Positions 43,652 through 53,154 of a DNA stretch of 64,000 nucleotides are shown here, in pieces; position 1 is the first letter of the stretch, and the number at the start of each line of letters is the position of its first letter. The stretch is from Hyphomicrobiales bacterium (GTDB taxonomy: Bacteria > Pseudomonadota > Alphaproteobacteria > Rhizobiales > Rhizobiaceae): assembly GCA_900468065.1 (NCBI GenBank), contig UBTA01000115.1:8317-72316 (forward strand), given 5' to 3'. Below the pieces are notes generated by a model. The model was given only the letters and a program-made list of their open reading frames with translations. It was not told the origin of the DNA and searched no databases. The translations under genes and the position numbers were made by a program.

Positions 43652-43882
43652 ATGAACATTACCGTCTACAGCAAGCCTTCCTGCGTCCAGTGCACCGCGA
43701 CCTATCGCGCGCTCGATCGCGAAGGCATCGACTATCAGGTCATCGATATCTCCAAGGACGAGGATGCCTTCGCAAAGGTGATTGGCCTCGGCTACCAGCA
43801 GGTGCCGGTCGTGATCGCGGGGCAGGACCATTGGGCCGGGTTCCGGCCGGACAAGATCAGCGCTGTGCTGAGCGCGGCCTGA
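43652..43882 (+). CDS. nrdH: Glutaredoxin-like NrdH-redoxin
   Basis: A 76-residue thioredoxin-fold protein with the redox motif Cys11-Val-Gln-Cys14 in [17 protein letters not shown], the cis-Pro in [12 protein letters not shown] and the end [16 protein letters not shown]. It reduces the NrdE disulfide with electrons from thioredoxin reductase. ATG 43652 follows GAGGAAC. It is the first gene of nrdH-nrdI-nrdE-nrdF and comes 268 bases after the riboswitch. Confidence 0.95.
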   Translation: MNITVYSKPSCVQCTATYRALDREGIDYQVIDISKDEDAFAKVIGLGYQQVPVVIAGQDHWAGFRPDKISAVLSAA

Positions 43883-43899
43883 GCACGGACGGACAAGCG

Positions 43900-44316
43900 A
43901 TGGGCCTGATCGTTTACTATTCCAGCCTGTCGGAAAATACCCATCGCTTCGTCGCCAAGCTTGACCTGAAATCCGTCCGCATCCCCGTCAGCAGCAGTGT
44001 GGAAACGCCCGGCGTGCGCGAACCCTTCGTCCTCATCCTGCCGACCTATGGCGGAGATGACGGCAAGGGCGCGGTTCCCAAGCAGGTAATCCGCTTTCTC
44101 AACAATGCGGACAACCGGTCCCTCATCCGGGGCGTGATCGCCGCCGGCAACAGCAATTTCGGCGAGACATTCGGTCTCGCGGGCAATGTCATCTCGCAAA
44201 AATGCCGGGTGCCGTACCTCTACAGGTTCGAGCTTCTGGGTACGGACGAGGACGTCGCCAATGTCATCAATGGATTGGAACGATTTTGGACGTCTCAACG
44301 CTCGAACGGCCTTTGA
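43900..44316 (+). CDS. nrdI: NrdI flavodoxin-like protein
   Basis: A 138-residue NrdI. It begins [20 protein letters not shown] with the phosphate loop [10 protein letters not shown], then [17 protein letters not shown] and [19 protein letters not shown], the FMN-contacting loops. NrdI supplies the oxidant to assemble the manganese-tyrosyl radical cofactor in NrdF. The ATG at 43900, 17 bases after nrdH, gives the family start. Its end overlaps the nrdE start by 31 bases. Confidence 0.93.
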   Translation: MGLIVYYSSLSENTHRFVAKLDLKSVRIPVSSSVETPGVREPFVLILPTYGGDDGKGAVPKQVIRFLNNADNRSLIRGVIAAGNSNFGETFGLAGNVISQKCRVPYLYRFELLGTDEDVANVINGLERFWTSQRSNGL

Positions 44317-46439
44317 AGGTCACTGAACAGGCGATCGACTATCACGCGCTCAACGCGATGCTGAACCTGTATGACGACGAGGGGAAGATCCAGCTGGACA
44401 AGGACCGGCTGGCCGCCAAGCAGTATTTCCTCCAGCACGTCAACCAGAACACCGTCTTCTTCCATAATCTGAGGGAGAAGCTCGATTATCTGGTGACTGA
44501 GGGCTATTACGAGCGCGAGGTTCTCGACCAGTATTCGTTCAACTTCGTGCGCGACCTCTACGATCACGCCTATGCGAAGAAATTCCGTTTTCCGACCTTC
44601 CTCGGTGCGTTTAAGTATTACACGAGCTATACGCTGAAAACCTTTGACGGAAAACGCTATCTTGAGCGCTACGAAGACCGTATCTGCATGGTGTCGCTGG
44701 CGCTGGCGCAAGGCAACGAAACGACGGCCCGCGACATGGTCGACGAGATCATTTCCGGCCGCTTCCAGCCGGCGACACCGACCTTCCTCAATGCCGGCAA
44801 GAAGCAGCGCGGCGAGCTCGTCTCCTGCTTCCTGTTGCGCGTAGAGGACAACATGGAATCCATTGCGCGCGGTATCAATTCAGCGCTGCAGCTGTCGAAG
44901 CGCGGCGGCGGCGTTGCGCTATCGCTGACCAACATCCGCGAGGCCGGTGCTCCGATCAAGCAGATCGAAAACCAGTCGTCCGGCATCATCCCGGTGATGA
45001 AGCTACTGGAGGACTCATTCTCCTATGCCAACCAGCTCGGCGCCCGCCAAGGGGCAGGGGCTGTATATCTGAACGCGCATCACCCCGACATCATGCGCTT
45101 CCTCGATACCAAGCGCGAAAACGCCGACGAGAAGATCCGCATCAAGACGCTGTCGCTTGGCGTCGTCGTGCCCGATATCACCTTCGAACTGGCGAAGAAC
45201 AACGAGGACATGTACCTGTTTTCGCCCTATGACGTGGAGCGCGTCTACGGGGTGCCGTTCACCGAAATCTCGGTGACGGAAAAGTACCGCGAGATGGCGG
45301 ACGATGCCCGCATCTCCAAGAAGAAGATCAAGGCGCGCGAATTTTTCCAGGTGCTGGCCGAAATCCAGTTCGAGAGCGGCTATCCCTACATCATGTTCGA
45401 AGACACGGTGAACCGGGCCAACCCGATTGCCGGCCGCATCACCATGAGCAATCTTTGCTCGGAAATCCTGCAGGTGAGCGAGGCGAGCGAGTACAATGAC
45501 GACCTCTCCTACAAGACCATGGGCAAGGACATTTCCTGCAATCTCGGCTCGCTCAACATCGCAGCGGCGATGGATAGCTCCGACTTTGGCAAGACCATTG
45601 AGACGTCGATCCGGGCGCTGACCGCCGTTTCCGACATGAGCCATATCTCCTCGGTTCCGTCGATCGAGAAGGGCAATGACGACAGCCACGCCATCGGCCT
45701 TGGCCAGATGAACCTGCACGGCTATCTCGCCCGCGAGCGGATCTATTACGGTTCGGATGAAGGCGTCGATTTCACTAATATCTATTTCTACACGGTGACC
45801 TACCACGCCATCCGGGCATCGAACCGGATCGCGGTCGAGCGTGGATCGAGCTTCAAGGGTTTTGAAAACTCCAAATACGCGTCCGGCGAATATTTCGACA
45901 AATATACCGAACAGGAATGGGTGCCGGCGACGGAGCGCGTGCTCGAATTGTTCGAGACCGCAGGCATCCACATCCCGACGCAAGACGACTGGCTAGCCCT
46001 GAAGAAGGACGTCATGGCAACTGGGCTCTATAATCAGAACCTCCAGGCCGTGCCGCCGACGGGCTCGATCTCCTATATCAACCACTCGACATCCTCGATC
46101 CATCCGATCGTCTCGAAGATCGAGATCCGCAAGGAAGGCAAGATCGGCCGGGTCTATTATCCGGCGCCGTTCATGACCAACGACAATCTCGATTATTATC
46201 AGGATGCCTACGAGATCGGCTCCGATAAGATCATCGACACCTATGCGGCAGCAACGCAGCATGTCGATCAGGGCCTGTCGCTGACCCTGTTCTTCCGTGA
46301 CACGGCAACGACGCGTGATATCAACAAGGCGCAGATCTATGCGTGGAAGAAGGGCATCAAGACGATCTACTACATCCGCCTTCGCCAGATGGCGTTGTCC
46401 GGCACCGAGGTGCAGGGCTGCGTGTCGTGCAGTCTGTGA
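44286..46439 (+). CDS. nrdE: Class Ib ribonucleotide reductase, large subunit
   Basis: A 717-residue catalytic subunit. The N-terminus ([20 protein letters not shown]) is the short class Ib type without an ATP cone. The active-site regions are [50 protein letters not shown] with the radical Cys, and the C-terminal [12 protein letters not shown] with the Cys pair that NrdH reduces. The tyrosine pair of the radical path lies in [11 protein letters not shown]. No ATG fits; TTG at 44286 ([11 protein letters not shown]) with GGAA upstream gives the family length. It forms the active complex with NrdF, making deoxyribonucleotides without B12. Confidence 0.95.
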   Translation: MDVSTLERPLKVTEQAIDYHALNAMLNLYDDEGKIQLDKDRLAAKQYFLQHVNQNTVFFHNLREKLDYLVTEGYYEREVLDQYSFNFVRDLYDHAYAKKFRFPTFLGAFKYYTSYTLKTFDGKRYLERYEDRICMVSLALAQGNETTARDMVDEIISGRFQPATPTFLNAGKKQRGELVSCFLLRVEDNMESIARGINSALQLSKRGGGVALSLTNIREAGAPIKQIENQSSGIIPVMKLLEDSFSYANQLGARQGAGAVYLNAHHPDIMRFLDTKRENADEKIRIKTLSLGVVVPDITFELAKNNEDMYLFSPYDVERVYGVPFTEISVTEKYREMADDARISKKKIKAREFFQVLAEIQFESGYPYIMFEDTVNRANPIAGRITMSNLCSEILQVSEASEYNDDLSYKTMGKDISCNLGSLNIAAAMDSSDFGKTIETSIRALTAVSDMSHISSVPSIEKGNDDSHAIGLGQMNLHGYLARERIYYGSDEGVDFTNIYFYTVTYHAIRASNRIAVERGSSFKGFENSKYASGEYFDKYTEQEWVPATERVLELFETAGIHIPTQDDWLALKKDVMATGLYNQNLQAVPPTGSISYINHSTSSIHPIVSKIEIRKEGKIGRVYYPAPFMTNDNLDYYQDAYEIGSDKIIDTYAAATQHVDQGLSLTLFFRDTATTRDINKAQIYAWKKGIKTIYYIRLRQMALSGTEVQGCVSCSL

Positions 46440-46477
46440 TTTGAGGCAGTACACTTTTAGTCACGATTGAGCCCGGA

Positions 46478-46590
46478 GCCCCCTCATCCGCCTGTCGGCA
46501 CCTTCTCCCCGATGGGCAGAAAGAGAGTAGCGGCTAGCGCGAGGTTCCCTCTCCCCTCCGGAAGATGGCAGGGGGAGGGGGCCAGGTGCC
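46478..46590. repeat. Palindromic intergenic repeat of rhizobial type between nrdE and nrdF
   Basis: The stretch starts CCCCCTCATCCGCCTGTCGG, CACCTTCTCCCCGATGGG and ends with CCCTCTCCCC...GGGGGAGGGGG. This CCTCATCCGCCT/CACCTTCTCCCCG motif is a widely dispersed palindromic repeat of rhizobial chromosomes. It splits the otherwise tight nrdHIEF operon. Confidence 0.7.
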
Positions 46591-46596
46591 CTGTAA

Positions 46597-47595
<999 letters not shown>

Positions 47596-47676
47596 GCGAT
47601 TTCCTTGTCGCCGTTTTGGCTCCCTCCTCGAACAGAGCCGATGTTCCTACCGTGCTTGATGTCCTTCGACGCAATT

Positions 47677-47692
47677 GTAACCGTAACGTACT
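47677..47692. promoter_or_regulatory. GTAAC-type motif, copy 1
   Basis: GTAACCGTAACGTACT. It differs at one base from the sequence at 50105-50120. It lies 117 bases before the small gene at 47809, contains the direct repeat GTAAC-n-GTAAC, and may be a regulator site. Confidence 0.4.
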
Positions 47693-47808
47693 GCCATCCG
47701 ATCCGAAAAAGGGGGATACATATCCAGGTAACCGGTTGAGGCTCCGCCTCAGCGCAGCACGTAAAATTCCAGGGTATGTATCCGCCGGCCAAACCAGGTA
47801 CCAGATCG

Positions 47809-48075
47809 ATGCCGACAGACGCGGCGCAGAAGGGTTTGTGGAAGCTGATGTTGAAGTTGCCAGCCCTGCGCGGGCAGCTTCAGCTTCTCAGTGCGCGCAA
47901 TACAAGTTTGCTTAGTCTTTGCGACGCTTTTCACGACGCAAGCTCCACGCTCGATTCCTTGCGGAAGGATCCGACCGTCGAGAATGCGATCATCCGTGAA
48001 TATGAGACGCTGTGCAGCGAAATTGAAAGCGAAGTGATCGAGATCTGTTTACAGGGGCACACCGAGCTGCGTTGA
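47809..48075 (+). CDS. Small conserved-type hypothetical protein
   Basis: An 88-residue frame starting MPTDAAQKGLWKLMLKLPAL. The C-terminal half is acidic and helical (EYETLCSEIESEVIEICLQG), with spaced Leu/Ile that could form a coiled coil. It resembles small rhizobial proteins of unknown role. The ribosome binding site is weak (AGG 12 bases before), and a longer start at 47776 is possible. It reads in the same direction as the TPR protein 200 bases downstream. Confidence 0.5.
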   Translation: MPTDAAQKGLWKLMLKLPALRGQLQLLSARNTSLLSLCDAFHDASSTLDSLRKDPTVENAIIREYETLCSEIESEVIEICLQGHTELR

Positions 48076-48274
48076 GAATTCGCGTATGCCGTTGTTTATC
48101 CAACGTTTTTGTTTTTCGTTCCATAATGAGGCGTTTCCTCGAAGAATTATCATTTTTGAAACAGTCAAAAGAATTTTTAGCGTTTGCGGACGCAATTATT
48201 CAGCAAAGAGCGTTTGACTGCTGTGCGGGTTCCGTGTGCTAATGTGACCTAAAGTTGAATACTTGGGGGCGGGT

Positions 48275-50026
48275 ATGAGCGGCGAGCGTAAAATCGATCG
48301 ATCATTCTGCGATGATATCGACCAAGTGGAGGCGCAGGCGGAGATTGACCGGCTGCTGGAGGATTCTCGTTTTCAATCTCCCGAACGCAACAAGAGTTTT
48401 CTTCGGTTCATTGCCGCCGAATTTTTCGAGGGCAGGGCAGAGGCGATCAAGGCCTATGCGATCGCAGTCGACGTTTTCGGCCGGCCCGCAAATTTCGATC
48501 CTTCCGTCGATCCGATCGTGCGCATCGAAGCGACACGGCTGCGCGCCGCCCTGACACAGTATTACGACGCGCACGGCAGCGACACCGGCATCCGCGTCGA
48601 TCTTCCCCGTGGCCGGTATGTTCCCGTCTTCACACGCATGCCGGCGAATAACCGGAGCAGCCTTCCGGCTGAAGCCGTAGAACCTGACGTGCCGGGCCAT
48701 GCGCCACCGGTGAAGGACCAATCAGCGCTGAGGTTTGTTGGGGGTCGGATGGGGCTGACCCTGACCGGGATGATAGTAGGGATCGGCATTGCCACCTATG
48801 CGCTTACGATCGGTCTTGATGTCTGGAAACAAAACACCCTGAAACACAAGCCGTTGATTTCCATAAGCTTGAGCGGTGATGGCGATGCGCCGGAACGGGA
48901 AGTCGAGAAGGTCCGCGACTATCTGGCGGTGGCAATATCCCAATTCCAGACTGTTCGGCTTGCGTCTTCGCGCGATCCAACTGTGATGGGAGAAGGTCCT
49001 GGCCCGACACTTGTGTCGTCCTTACGCGGCCAGCGGGTGGTGGATGACTATCATGTTGTTCTCAAATACGAAGGCAAGGGGCCTGAAAGCTTCGTCTGGT
49101 GGCAAGTCAAGGACGCCTCAAGCGGTGAAGTTCTGCTGTCTGGTATCGAGCAGGCGCTGCGCGCCGGTCCAGCGTCCCTGTCTCCGACCTGGAGCTTGGC
49201 TAATGGTTTGGCGCGGACACTTGTGGGGACGCATGGCGTCATCAATACCATCGAAACGCTCCGCGAACTCGATGTGCCATCACTCGGAAACGGTTGCGTT
49301 CTCAGAGCAATCGCGGCGAGCGACCGGGGCGACGTGACAGATATGACGAATGCCCTTGGCTGCCTCGAGCGGACATTGGCCCTCGCGCCCAACGATGCTG
49401 GCGCGAAAGCGGAACTGGCTATTGTTCTGCTCGCACTGGATTCTGTCGATGCGCCGACGGAGTTGTCCGCCCGTGCCCGCACGTTGGCCAGCGAAGCCGT
49501 GAAGCTCTCGCCCTTTTCCGACCGCAGCAAATACGCGCTGATGATCAGCCAGTTTCGCGCCGGCCAACTTCTGCTGGCGATCGAGACCGGATATGCGGCG
49601 ATGGCGCTCAATCCGAACAACAGCGATATTGCCGCGCGGCTTGGGCTCTACCTCTTTATGGCGGGGCGGTGGGAGGAGGGCGCCGATCTTGCAGCGCGCT
49701 CAGCTGAGATGGATCACAATCTTGCCGCGGACGGCCAGTTGACCCGCGCCCTGAATGCCTATCGCCTCGGCCGCTTCGAAGAGGCGTTGGTGATTTCACA
49801 GCAATTGAAGCTTTCTGACGATTACGCGGTCAACGCCCTCCAGGCTGCGGCAGCCCGCCAGTTGGATAGGGCTGATGATGCGAAGACGGCCCTGGCGAGC
49901 CTCGGTGCGGGGCATGCCGGTTTTGACGTTGTCTTTCGCAAAAGCATGGCCGCGCGATATTTCCCCCCCGAGATGACCAGCCTTATCGAAATCGGCGTGC
50001 TGAAAGCGGCGGCGCTGAAATCCTGA
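48275..50026 (+). CDS. TPR-containing membrane protein with rhizobial N-terminal domain
   Basis: A 583-residue protein. Residues 20-120 form a domain shared by many rhizobial adenylate-cyclase-like and TPR proteins: RFQSPERNKSFLRFIAAEFF, KAYAIAVDVFGRPANFDPSV, DPIVRIEATRLRAALTQYY and LPRGRYVPVF. One transmembrane helix lies at about 160-181 (LTLTGMIVGIGIATYALTIG). The rest is extracytoplasmic and ends in TPR-like helical repeats (ALAPNDAGAKAELAIVLL, GYAAMALNPNNSDIAARLGL). No cyclase catalytic domain is present despite the family naming. It is probably a signal-transducing or scaffold protein; the N-terminal domain may bind DNA or a partner. ATG 48275 has GGGGGCGGG upstream. Confidence 0.75.
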   Translation: MSGERKIDRSFCDDIDQVEAQAEIDRLLEDSRFQSPERNKSFLRFIAAEFFEGRAEAIKAYAIAVDVFGRPANFDPSVDPIVRIEATRLRAALTQYYDAHGSDTGIRVDLPRGRYVPVFTRMPANNRSSLPAEAVEPDVPGHAPPVKDQSALRFVGGRMGLTLTGMIVGIGIATYALTIGLDVWKQNTLKHKPLISISLSGDGDAPEREVEKVRDYLAVAISQFQTVRLASSRDPTVMGEGPGPTLVSSLRGQRVVDDYHVVLKYEGKGPESFVWWQVKDASSGEVLLSGIEQALRAGPASLSPTWSLANGLARTLVGTHGVINTIETLRELDVPSLGNGCVLRAIAASDRGDVTDMTNALGCLERTLALAPNDAGAKAELAIVLLALDSVDAPTELSARARTLASEAVKLSPFSDRSKYALMISQFRAGQLLLAIETGYAAMALNPNNSDIAARLGLYLFMAGRWEEGADLAARSAEMDHNLAADGQLTRALNAYRLGRFEEALVISQQLKLSDDYAVNALQAAAARQLDRADDAKTALASLGAGHAGFDVVFRKSMAARYFPPEMTSLIEIGVLKAAALKS

Positions 50027-50104
50027 TATTTCTATCCGGGTTTGGCCGGCAAGGCCGCATTTGGCCTGCGGCAAGGCATGCCCGATCCGCTGGTTTTTGC
50101 CAAA

Positions 50105-50120
50105 GTAACTGTAACGTACT
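50105..50120. promoter_or_regulatory. GTAAC-type motif, copy 2
   Basis: GTAACTGTAACGTACT, 15 of 16 bases equal to 47677-47692. It lies 112-127 bases before the first DUF1254 gene, a spacing similar to copy 1 and its gene, which suggests a shared regulator. Confidence 0.45.
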
Positions 50121-50231
50121 TGTTTCTATCCGCCATCGTGCAACGGTCGCCAAGTCCAAAATGGATGGAGCTATGGAGAGAGCCGCTGCCCTCCCAATAT
50201 TCGTCCGTCCATTGCCAGGAAAGGAATGACG

Positions 50232-51596
50232 ATGATACGAACCGGCTTGAAGATAGTCGTTGCCGTGCTGCTGCTGCTGCTTTCTGCACCTGTTTCCATG
50301 CAAGCCCAAACCGCCACACCCGACGAGGTCCGCGCCCTCGCCAAGGAAGCGTATGTTTACGCCTATGCTCCGATTGCCAGCTACCAGACATGGAGCAAGC
50401 AGGCGACAGCGCCGAATGCACCCGAATATGTCGGCGGCTTCAATACATTCCGGCATTATTCGCAGGCGTTTACGCCCGACAACAAGGACATCGTCACCCC
50501 CAACAACGACACGCCCTATTCCTGGGCATGGCTCGATCTGCGGGCTGAACCCATGGTGCTCAGCGTGCCGGCCGTGCCGAAGGATCGCTATTATGTGATG
50601 CAGTTGATCGACCTCTTCACCTTCAATTTCGGCTATGTTGGGGTGCGTGCCACCGGCTTTGATGCCGGCAGCTACCTGATCGCCGGGCCAGGCTGGAAGG
50701 GCGAGAAACCGAAGGGCATCACGGCGGTCATTCCGGCGGAAACCGAGATTGTCGGCGTCCTCGGGCGCACCTCGCTGAATGGTCCCGAGGACGTCGAAAA
50801 CGTCAAGGCGATCCAGGCGCAGTACAAGCTACAGCCGCTGAGCACATTTCTGGGAAGGTCCGCACCTGCGGCGGCCCCCGCCATTGCGTTCCCACCATAC
50901 GATGTGGGCAAGGCAACCGGCCATGATTTCATCGGCTATCTGAATTTCCTGCTGCAGTTCGCCCAGCCGACCGTTCCCGACGAAACCGAATTGATGGTCC
51001 GTTTTGCCAAGATCGGCATAGCGCCGGGTAAGCCCTGGGATGCGAGCAAAGTCGATCCGGCGCTGCTTTCGGCGATCGATGCCGGCATCGGCGATGCCAA
51101 GACCGAGATGAAGAAGGTCGCTGAGACGACGCTGAGCTCGAATGGTCTTTTCGGATCACGCGCGTTCATGCATGGCGACTATATGACCCGTGCCATGGGC
51201 GCGGAAAAGGGATTGTTCGGAAACTCGATCGAGGAAGCCTGGTACGGCGGTTATATTCTTGATGGCTCGAAACCGATGGTCATTCATTTTGGACCGGGCG
51301 AACTGCCGCCGGCAAAGTTCTTCTGGTCGCTGACGCTCTATACGCTGCCGGATCGGCTGCTCTTTGCCAACGAACTCAACCGCTATTCGATCGGTGACAG
51401 GACAAAGGGTCTGGTCTATCGCAAGGACAAGTCGCTCAACATCTATCTCAGTCATACCTCGCCCGGCAAAGGCAAGGAGACCAACTGGCTGCCGACGCCG
51501 GAGGGAAAATACAGCATCGTCGGGCGCATTTACGGACCGTCTCCCGACGCGATAGCCGGGAAATGGTCGCTGCCCAAAGCTGAAGTGATGAAGTAA
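50232..51596 (+). CDS. Exported DUF1254/DUF1214 protein 1
   Basis: A 454-residue protein with a signal peptide (MIRTGLKIVVAVLLLLLSAP, then VSMQAQ). DUF1254 (about 35-170) has KEAYVYAYAPIASYQTWSK, TPDNKDIVTPNNDTPYSWAW and YYVMQLIDLFTFNFGYVG; DUF1214 (about 330-440) has AKFFWSLTLYTLPDRLL and NIYLSHTSPGKGKETNWLPT. The pair of domains is common in secreted bacterial proteins of unknown function. A second family member follows 36 bases downstream. GGAAAGG supports ATG 50232. Confidence 0.9.
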   Translation: MIRTGLKIVVAVLLLLLSAPVSMQAQTATPDEVRALAKEAYVYAYAPIASYQTWSKQATAPNAPEYVGGFNTFRHYSQAFTPDNKDIVTPNNDTPYSWAWLDLRAEPMVLSVPAVPKDRYYVMQLIDLFTFNFGYVGVRATGFDAGSYLIAGPGWKGEKPKGITAVIPAETEIVGVLGRTSLNGPEDVENVKAIQAQYKLQPLSTFLGRSAPAAAPAIAFPPYDVGKATGHDFIGYLNFLLQFAQPTVPDETELMVRFAKIGIAPGKPWDASKVDPALLSAIDAGIGDAKTEMKKVAETTLSSNGLFGSRAFMHGDYMTRAMGAEKGLFGNSIEEAWYGGYILDGSKPMVIHFGPGELPPAKFFWSLTLYTLPDRLLFANELNRYSIGDRTKGLVYRKDKSLNIYLSHTSPGKGKETNWLPTPEGKYSIVGRIYGPSPDAIAGKWSLPKAEVMK

Positions 51597-51632
51597 CGGC
51601 CAATACCCGGACATGTGAAAGCGGAGACTGCG

Positions 51633-53093
51633 ATGACGACGAATTGGAAAACGACGGCGGCGGCCGCGCTCCTGCTGTGCTCGCTGCCAATGGCAGCCTT
51701 TGCCGGGGAAAGCGTTGCCAAAACGCCGATGGGCGATATCCCGCTTGCTTTTGGGCTGCCGGCCGACACTGCGACGATCGGCAAGCTTTATGACGAGATG
51801 GATTTCCAGCGTGCCACCCAGGCCTATATCTGGGCGCTTCCCATCGTCGGTTTCGCCGAATGGCAGGCGTCTACCCGCAACGCGCTTGGGGCTGCCGATA
51901 CCGATCTGGTCATCTACGAAAGCGTCAAGGACAAGCTCGGCATCCTTACCGCCAATGCGACCACGCCCTATATCGGCGGTTTCCCGGACCTGTCGAAAAC
52001 CGGACCCTTGGTGATCGATTATCCGAAGGGTGCTACGGCCGGCGGGGTCGGCGATTTCTGGCAGCGGCCTTTGACCGATCTGGGTGAAACCGGACCTGAC
52101 AAGGGCGAGGGGGGCAAATACCTGATCGTCGGCCCAGGACAGGACGTGCCGGATACCAAGGATTACACGGTCATCCAATCGCCGACCAACAATGTCTTCT
52201 TCGCCTTCCGCGTCCTTGATCCTGATCCCGCCAAAGGCAAGGCGCTGATCGAGGCCGTCAAGCTCTATCCTTTCGCAAAAAGGGACAATCCGAAGCCGAC
52301 AAAACTGATCCGCCCGGAGGGCCGGGCCTGGAGCCAGGTGCCGCCGCGCGGCTTTGCCTATTGGGAAAGGCTGAACGACATCGTCCAGCGCGAGCCCGTG
52401 ATGGAGCGCGACCGGATGATCATGGCCATGCTGCGGCCACTGGGTATCGAGAAGGACCAGCCGTTCAACCCGGATGAGCGCCAGAAGAAATTCCTGACTG
52501 ACGGCGCCACAATGGGCGAACTGATGGCGCAGGCCAATTCCTTTGCGACGCGTGAGCCGGACGCGCGCTATCGTCCAGATACGAATTGGGACTACGTGAT
52601 CATGTTCGATCCGTTCCAGGAGGCAGACGGCTATAGCCAGCTCGATCAGCGGGCGAAATATTTCTATGAGGCCGTGACGACCACCAAGGGCATGGTCACC
52701 AAGACGCCGGGCGTCGGTCAGGCCTATCTCGGGGCGCATCGGGACGCGGACGGCAATTGGTTTGATGGCGGCAAGTCCTACCAGCTTACGGTTCCGGGCG
52801 ATGCTCCTGCCAAGCTGTTCTGGTCGGTGACGGTCTACGATTCCCTGACGCGCGTCCTGATCGACAATCCGCAGCAGGTCGCCGACAAGTCGTCGCGGGC
52901 GGATATCGATAAAAATGCCGACGGGTCCTATGATCTGTATTTCGGCCCGAGCGCCCCCGCCGACCACGCGAAGAACTGGATACCGACCATTCCGGGCAAG
53001 GCCTGGTTTGCCTATTTCCGGCTCTATGGTCCGTTGCAGCCCTATTTCGACCGATCCTGGAAGCTGCCCGATATCAAGGCGGTGAGGGGTTGA
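51633..53093 (+). CDS. Exported DUF1254/DUF1214 protein 2
   Basis: A 486-residue protein with a signal peptide (MTTNWKTTAAAALLLCSLPM, cleaved after AAFA). DUF1254 features are RATQAYIWALPIVGFAEWQA and KLGILTANATTPYIGGFPDL; DUF1214 features are AKLFWSVTVYDSLTRVLI and DLYFGPSAPADHAKNWIPT. It is only distantly similar to protein 1, so it is not a recent duplicate. ATG 51633 with GGAG at good spacing is chosen. It is the middle gene of a three-gene exported set. Confidence 0.9.
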   Translation: MTTNWKTTAAAALLLCSLPMAAFAGESVAKTPMGDIPLAFGLPADTATIGKLYDEMDFQRATQAYIWALPIVGFAEWQASTRNALGAADTDLVIYESVKDKLGILTANATTPYIGGFPDLSKTGPLVIDYPKGATAGGVGDFWQRPLTDLGETGPDKGEGGKYLIVGPGQDVPDTKDYTVIQSPTNNVFFAFRVLDPDPAKGKALIEAVKLYPFAKRDNPKPTKLIRPEGRAWSQVPPRGFAYWERLNDIVQREPVMERDRMIMAMLRPLGIEKDQPFNPDERQKKFLTDGATMGELMAQANSFATREPDARYRPDTNWDYVIMFDPFQEADGYSQLDQRAKYFYEAVTTTKGMVTKTPGVGQAYLGAHRDADGNWFDGGKSYQLTVPGDAPAKLFWSVTVYDSLTRVLIDNPQQVADKSSRADIDKNADGSYDLYFGPSAPADHAKNWIPTIPGKAWFAYFRLYGPLQPYFDRSWKLPDIKAVRG

Positions 53094-53154
53094 AGCCAAA
53101 CAACCGATTGCCCCTTCAAGACAACACTCAATGCCCATGACAAGGATGAGAACG

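Noticed and set aside
53131-53154. Upstream ATG codons as start of the SH3 protein
   Set aside because: 53131, 53137 and 53146 are in frame but lack a clear ribosome binding site; 53155 gives a standard signal peptide. The choice is not certain.
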